NCBI RefSeq assembly: GCF_902459465.1
Contig: NC_047068.1
Span: forward strand, 1,860,001 to 1,924,000
Origin: Asterias rubens
Lineage: Eukaryota; Echinodermata; Asteroidea; Forcipulatida; Asteriidae
Direction: 5' to 3'
DNA: 64,000 bases
Below, in pieces: positions 58,739 to 64,000 of the stretch. The translations under genes were made by a program, and so were the position numbers. Numbering within the stretch: the first letter of the stretch is position 1; each line of letters begins with the position of its first letter. The notes under the pieces are model-generated. The model searched no databases, had not been told where the DNA came from, and was given only the letters and a program-made list of their open reading frames with translations.

Positions 58739-58841
58739 TCCCCAGTAGCACAATCGGTTAGCGCGTTGTACTTATAGACAGTAACCATACGCGTTGCTGC
58801 GAGGATATGCAAAGGTTGTGAGTTCGAGCCTCACCTGGGGA
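58739..58841 (+). tRNA. tRNA-Ile(UAU) with a 30-nt intron
   Basis: The acceptor arms TCCCCAG and CTGGGGA pair perfectly over 7 bp. The A box TAGCACAATCGG fits the Pol III consensus. The anticodon arm is TTGTA, loop CTTATAA (anticodon TAT) and TGCAA, and is interrupted after position 37 by an intron at 58777-58806. The T arm GTGAG TTCGAGC CTCAC pairs fully and contains the B box. Removing the intron leaves 73 nt. Metazoan tRNA-Ile(UAU) genes are among the few that carry introns, and human copies have the same body sequence nearly base for base. A run of five T's just downstream (about 58853) is a suitable Pol III terminator. The D stem has one A-C mismatch. Confidence 0.9.
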
Positions 58842-59140
58842 AATGTCTGGCATTTTTACAAAAAATTCAAATATATATATATTTTTTTTATCAACTTGAA
58901 TCCAAGTTAATAACAAATTATGTGAATAAAATGATCCTTTCAATTGTTTTTACCGACAAAAAGTTGCTTTTTAACCTTCCTGATCATACACTCGTGTAGA
59001 AAAGCAAAACTGAAATAGGGATCCCCAGATTTTTTGTCAAGCAAAATTTATTGTTTGCCAAATCACATGGCATACTGATTTAGAACAGTGTGATTTATAA
59101 AGGTTTTAAGCAGTAAACATTTGCTTTAAATGGAGGGTTT

Positions 59141-59475
59141 ATTTGGGTAATTACTCAAGAGAAAAAAAATGACCATAAAACCTAACTAACTTGGTAAAGA
59201 GTGCTTGAGAGCTGATGATTTTATAAAAAATATAAAAAGTGACTCCCTTTGAAGAAATGTACTTACAGAAAAGGTATCTTTTTACAAACAAATTTGGACT
59301 TGCCTGAAGCTAACTCAAATGCATCTGAAAGCACACATTTCTGTGCAACAAGAGTTTTCATTATTTCAGTCTTTCTTTGCAACTTTGATGACCAATTGAG
59401 CAAAAATTTTAACAGGTTTGTTATTTAATGCATATTTTAGGAAGAAACCTGGTCTTTTGACAATTACCAAAGGTA
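59141..59475 (-). mobile_element. TTAA MITE, family A, highly diverged
   Basis: GGGTAATTACTCAAGAG and TAACTTGGTAAAGAGTGCTT at the left and GGTCTTTTGACAATTACCAA at the right are recognisable, but both terminal repeats are eroded. This is the oldest-looking copy. Confidence 0.6.
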
Positions 59476-59997
59476 TAGATAAAGTTTTGGTGCAACATGT
59501 TTTGATTTACATGACTGTTATGAAGGTTATACATGTACATGTATTGCCCTCTAAAAATGACCTTGATCCCGCCCCGCCCTCCACAATCTGAATGATGAAT
59601 GAAATTGTTGATGCATGTAATGTTTACTACTGAGTGTTATAATGGGGAGATAACATGGTTCATAATACCTAGGTGTTGACTAGGTGTTGAACAAACTTTT
59701 AAGGAACTTGTATAAATGTGGCACGCAATGAATATGAGTTAAGCTCAATATATAAAAGCAATGAAATGGTTCATTCAATGATTTAATACATATTTTTTAC
59801 AACACTTATTTTGAAAAGGTATCTTAAATTTGATGCACAAATAATTTTCTTTCTTCTTACAATATTTAAAAAAAATATTAAATTAATTGTGTTCCAGCAC
59901 AAAGTTTTCAAACAGACAACTTTTAAAAACACCCAGCTTTGTATAGCACCTTCTCATTTAGATTTTAACATCTGACAGAATACAAACATTGACTGTG

Positions 59998-60400
59998 TTA
60001 AAGGCACTGGACACTATTGGTAGTTGTCAAAAACCAGTCTTCTCACTTGTTGTATCTCAACATATGCATAAAATAACAAACCTGTGAAAATTTGAACTCA
60101 ATTGGTCGTTGAGGTTGCGAGAGAATACCATGAATACTGGCAGAAAAAACACAACAGGAAGTTGTGTGCTTTCATCAGGTGCTTGATTTCGGGACCTCAA
60201 ATTCTAATTCTGAGGTCCCGAAATCAGAATTCAAATATTTTAGTGGAGAATTACTTCTTTCTTGAAAACTATGTTACTCCAGAGAGAGCCGTTTCTCACA
60301 ATGTTTTATACTACCAGCAGCTCTCCAATGCTCGTTACCAAGTAAGTGTTTTTGCTAACAATTATTTTGAGTAAATACCAATAGTGTCCAGTGCCTTTAA
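59998..60400 (+). mobile_element. TTAA MITE, family A, intact
   Basis: TTAAAGGCACTGGACACTAT left, GTGTCCAGTGCCTTTAA right, each with TTAA. The central palindrome is GATTTCGGGACCTCAAATTC against its complement. The most complete pair of terminal repeats in the window. Confidence 0.88.
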
Positions 60401-61289
60401 TAGTATTTTTTACCATAGCAGAATTAAAACAGTCAATATTTGTTCTGTAACATACTCTGACATAGACGTCTAGGTGCAAGGAACCTGTCGGTGCTATGTG
60501 ACAGTGTATAGTACACTGGTTGCTACGGATATAGAACATCGGTTGCTATGAGTATAGTTCGTTTGGTTTGCATGGCTTTCAATTTAGCATAAGAAATATC
60601 GTGTGATGCGTTTTAAACCAATCACAAAGGCTCTTTGTATGGGTTTTTACGACAATGTTTGTTTTATTATTTGAAACAAACAAATTACCATTATTTTTCA
60701 CGTTTAAAATTTAATTTTCTTGGACTGCAAACATATAAGCAGAGATTTGCAAATGAGAGATCGATTAAAACATTAAACAATGAATGCATGTTTGCAATGC
60801 AGTCAGCCAGCTGACAATTTTTGCAAAAAGCGAAATCCACAATGATGGGTAGTTCTGTTTACATTTTGGGCTAGTTTAGCAGCAGAAAAGCGACTTGGTT
60901 GAAAATCAATGTAATACAGTCCCCTCTAGGTTTTGTACTTGTTCACCGACAATTTGTTTACAATATATATTTGGTTGCGGTAACACCATGTGTTTATCTA
61001 CTTGCCAGGTAGAGAGAACTGTCTTTATTCTACTACCCCGGTCTGCGGAGTAGATTTAACAGATGTTCGGGAGACTTCTCAGTTCTGAAAAGAACTGTCC
61101 TGCTTTTTAACTACTACCCGGGCGGAAGGTAAAGAAAATTGGCTGGGACTAATTGTTTTCAAATCACAAATCTGATACAAAGCTTGTCATGTATTGAAAT
61201 TCTTGCTCAGTGACAAAAAAAATCAAAAAGAACCAGCGGGTTGGACACTTTGCTATTGTCTCTAAAAGCCTCCCATTCCAAACACTATG

Positions 61290-61725
61290 AGGTTGTTTAG
61301 ACACAGTACTAAGGTTGATTTAACTCATGGATCAACATGATTGAGTTCTGAACGAATCTAAAGTTGGTCTGAATCGAGTTCAACCCACAAAAGATAAACC
61401 GTCCAGGGAGGGGGTTTATCTTTAGACCGCTTCAGGTTTATCTTTTAACACTGTGTTTGGATAGAGTAAAAATGACCACATCCGGTTTAACTCACAACAG
61501 ACGACCCATTGACCTCCGTAATCATTACATAAACACACGGTGACCAATGAACAGGACAATAAACCGGATGTTAGAGTAACAGGGTTGCGTTAGCTTTGAC
61601 CTCTTAAAACCAAAGATAAACCGTATCGAGTTTAACTCAGTGCTGTCTGAACGCAAGGGGAGCAACTTTCTACGATCACCTTGAAAGTTAAAACGGTTTG
61701 GGTCTAACTTAGTATGCTGTCTGAA
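61290..61725. mobile_element. Putative terminal-repeat element of about 435 bp
   Basis: GTTTAGACACAGTACTAAGG at the left resembles the complement of the right end GTCTAACTTAGTATGCTGTC. GATAAACCG and GTTTAACTC motifs recur throughout in both orientations. No ORF. Boundaries are approximate. Confidence 0.45.
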
Positions 61726-62094
61726 TATATACTATGTAAAGCTCTGTTGCATATTGGAAGTGAAGGCAACTAACCAACCATCTAACATAAACTCCCAGCT
61801 CTTCATGGTGAGTGATCACCCTAACTAGACTCACTAGACCATGCCTGTGATGTGTTGTAATGCGTCTATTGTACCATGTTCAATAGTAGATGCATGGATG
61901 AGCAGGTACTTTATTGTATCCACTAGACAGAGATAACAAATAAATAAAGTAAACATCATCAACATTCAACCATGACTCTGGATCGTCAACAAGTTTTATA
62001 ATATAAAAAAAAGGAAGCCCCCCCCCCTCCCCGCACTAATACGCAGGATGGCCAACAAGCATTCAGTCAGTGCACCAATTATGGAACAATCTAT

Positions 62095-62200
62095 TTCTTA
62101 AGAATTGCAAAGGTCATGGGTTTGAATCCCACCCGAGTAATATGCCTGTGATATTTTCACAGAACTCGGGAAAGTACTGAGTTTACAGTTCTTACACCCT
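62095..62200 (+). mobile_element. tRNA-like core element fragment
   Basis: AAGAATTGCAAAGGTCATGG and GTTTGAATCCCACCCGAGTA, then CTCGGGAAAGTACTGAG. The left half is missing. Confidence 0.6.
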
Positions 62201-63076
62201 ATCTGTATAATCTACTTCTTCACATCAATCAGGCATCATCTCTTGAATCCTTCAAAGCCACGATAAAAACTCAATTGCTTTTATTCTTAGTCAGAAATTT
62301 TGTAGTCGTTTTTGTACAGTGTTTTGGAACCTTTGCAGAAGGTGCTTTTCAACAACTCTCATTTTGATTTATTATTTTTCATATCCGAGAGGTTAGAAAG
62401 CCAATCAAAGAATAATCAATGCTCCCAATGAAAGTTGATCTATCCACGCGATGGGCCTTTTCCCTAAACCTCAACTTGGGCTCACAGTCAACAACAAACC
62501 ATCGATCAACTAGCATTTGCTTTGATCCAACCAACCATTAGAAAATAGAATTAACTCATACCTTGGATTGTCATAATTAAAACATAGAACCTCACTATGA
62601 CTATGGACCCATTGCACAACGCGCGCGTCTCTTGTCTGCCCTTTTTGGGGTCAAAGTGTGCACAAAATGATGGTACACGTTATAATGCACCAATGCGCTT
62701 GTGAACACGTGCATGTTTTGGCCCCTAATATGGCGGACAGGAGACCCGCGTGCAAGTAGAAATAAAAACATGCAGAGATAAGAAACTACCTATATGAGTT
62801 TGCAGAGACTACTGCAATGAGATGTTTCAGACTTGAAGAAAGACTACTCCTCATTTCATTGGGCAACTACGCTTCGTGTGACCTGAAAATAAAAACCCAA
62901 ACAAACACGTTATTGTCTTAGGAAAAAACAACCACAAGATATCTTATTTTGGGGTATTATTATTTTGATAGTATAAAGTTCCTGAATCTGCTCGTAGCGG
63001 TACACAGCTATTTTCAATCCTTTTTCGATGTGATTTAAATTATTGACTGGTTGAGTGTTACTATTGTTTCTGTTTA

Positions 63077-63245
63077 TGGAAACACCATTAATGAGTGCAA
63101 AGGTGAGAATACTTTCACGAGTTGACGGAATGTTCCATTCATCGAGGCTAAGCCAAGTTGAATTGAACATTCAATCTTTTGATGAATGAAAATATTCTCT
63201 CCATTGCACGAATACAAAGCATTCATTATTTGTTTTTATAACACG
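63077..63245. mobile_element. Foldback element, diverged relative of 37235
   Basis: AGTGCAAAGGTGAGAATACT left against AATATTCTCTCCATTGCACG right, and GACGGAATGTTCCATTCATC against TTGAATTGAACATTC. Both this and the 37235 copy are followed by CATTCATTATTTGTTTT. Confidence 0.7.
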
Positions 63246-63935
63246 CCTCTTGCTGGTTCTGTATTCTGGTTGGCTGAAACATGGTCACTTTGGGTGAACT
63301 AATATAGTCTAGTGATCGCGGGCGCGTGTTTTGCAGGAGTAGTGCCTGCCAGGTACTAGTCTTTGAAAATAGTGCCTGGTTACAGCGCCCTCTCTTGGCG
63401 TGAACCGTGAACAGCAACTACAAAACTTCCCTTCTTTTCCAGATTTCTGTTCTAATTTCACATTTAAGACCGAGCAATGATCGATGACAATTAGTTGATG
63501 TTTTAAACCACTTCTATTTTGTCAACAGACAGTACAAAAATAAGGACTAAAGAAAGGCCTGTGAGTAACCAGAAGAGGGCCTATTTCCCACGGCCTTCGG
63601 CCTCAAGAAATAGGTCGCTCTTCTGGTCAGTCAAAGTCCCCGGGGGGAATAGACGTATACTAGTTACCTCGTTGCCAGTCAATATGTGTATATAAATAAG
63701 ATACCCCAGTAGATTTTTTAAATTTGGAGAACAAAACTAGCAACAAAATGCCCAAAATTTAATATATAAAGCATGATTTTTTAACAGCTTTTTTTCACCA
63801 GTACCAGGCAGATATACAAAACATTAATTAAATTTTGTGTGTAATAAAATACTTATATTTCCAAAACGCAAACATTTAAAATGTGGTCACTACACACAAA
63901 ACAGGAGAACTTACAGCTAGCAAGTGGAAGAATTG

Positions 63936-64000
63936 TTAAAGGCACCAGACACTATTGGTTGTTACTCAAAACAACTGTTGCCATAAAAACTTGGTAACGA
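63936..64000 (-). mobile_element. TTAA MITE, family A, cut by the window end
   Basis: TTAAAGGCACCAGACACTAT and then CTTGGTAACGA; the rest lies beyond the window. Confidence 0.75.

Larger units (their letters stand above)
58064..64000. other. Upstream flank of TMF1
   Basis: Apart from the tRNA gene this stretch holds only repeats: diverged MITE copies, a hairpin relative at 60968, a terminal-repeat element at about 61290-61720, a tRNA-like core at 62095, and an inverted-repeat pair at 62614-62750. I see no additional protein-coding gene. A non-coding exon-shaped segment at about 62790-62884 (minus) has stops in all frames. Confidence 0.55.

Noticed and set aside
62790-62884. Exon-shaped segment on the minus strand with a strong TTTTTATTTTCAG acceptor and a GTAGTT donor
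   Set aside because: All three frames contain stops. It could only be an untranslated exon, for which the sequence alone gives no support.
62910-63170. 86-codon minus-strand ORF
   Set aside because: Much of it lies in the foldback element at 63077-63245 and has no independent support.
1-64000. CRISPR arrays, bacterial operons or viral genes
   Set aside because: Repeats lack the short-repeat/unique-spacer pattern, genes are spliced, and no capsid, integrase or viral polymerase motifs were seen.

Overview
This is metazoan nuclear DNA: three intron-rich, conserved eukaryotic genes in an AT-rich, repeat-dense background. Introns are GT-AG and usually 0.5 to 4 kb, there is no operon structure, and much of the non-coding sequence is MITEs, tRNA-derived SINEs and decayed non-LTR retrotransposon ends. 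The proteins resemble deuterostome orthologues closely. An echinoderm, possibly a sea star, is my best guess from gene structure and repeat character, but the sequence alone does not prove it.

Layout. (1) 924-22254, minus strand: a complete 14-exon Unkempt (UNK) gene predicted to encode 771 residues, with six CCCH zinc fingers, a low-complexity middle, a short coiled coil and a C-terminal RING. (2) 22255-28227: about 6 kb between UNK and the next gene, holding the UNK promoter (a CRE palindrome), SINE and MITE copies, a 54-bp minisatellite and several weak orphan exon-like ORFs. (3) 28228-31003, plus strand: a complete 5-exon ATP synthase subunit d gene (ATP5PD/ATP5H), 160 residues. (4) 31004-35850: convergent intergenic DNA, mostly foldback elements. 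(5) 35851-58063, minus strand: a complete 18-exon TMF1 (golgin, TATA element modulatory factor 1) gene, 1132 residues. (6) 58064-64000: upstream flank of TMF1 with a nuclear tRNA-Ile(UAU) gene containing an intron, plus more mobile elements.

Exon chains were assembled by hand from splice sites. In all three genes every junction keeps phase and the summed coding length is a multiple of three. The gene products share no pathway: UNK is an RNA-binding translational regulator, ATP5PD a stator subunit of mitochondrial F1Fo ATP synthase, and TMF1 a Golgi tether.

Repeats are the other main content. The commonest is a roughly 390-bp element with about 27-bp terminal inverted repeats flanked by TTAA (about 17 copies). 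There are also five or more families of foldback elements, two tRNA-derived SINE families, a tRNA-like core inside inverted repeats, and several tandem arrays. I found no CRISPR array, virus or obviously novel multi-gene system. The best unusual items are a triplicated partial TMF1 exon, a perfect 38-bp-arm palindrome, and a TTAA element inserted cleanly into an old retrotransposon reading frame.
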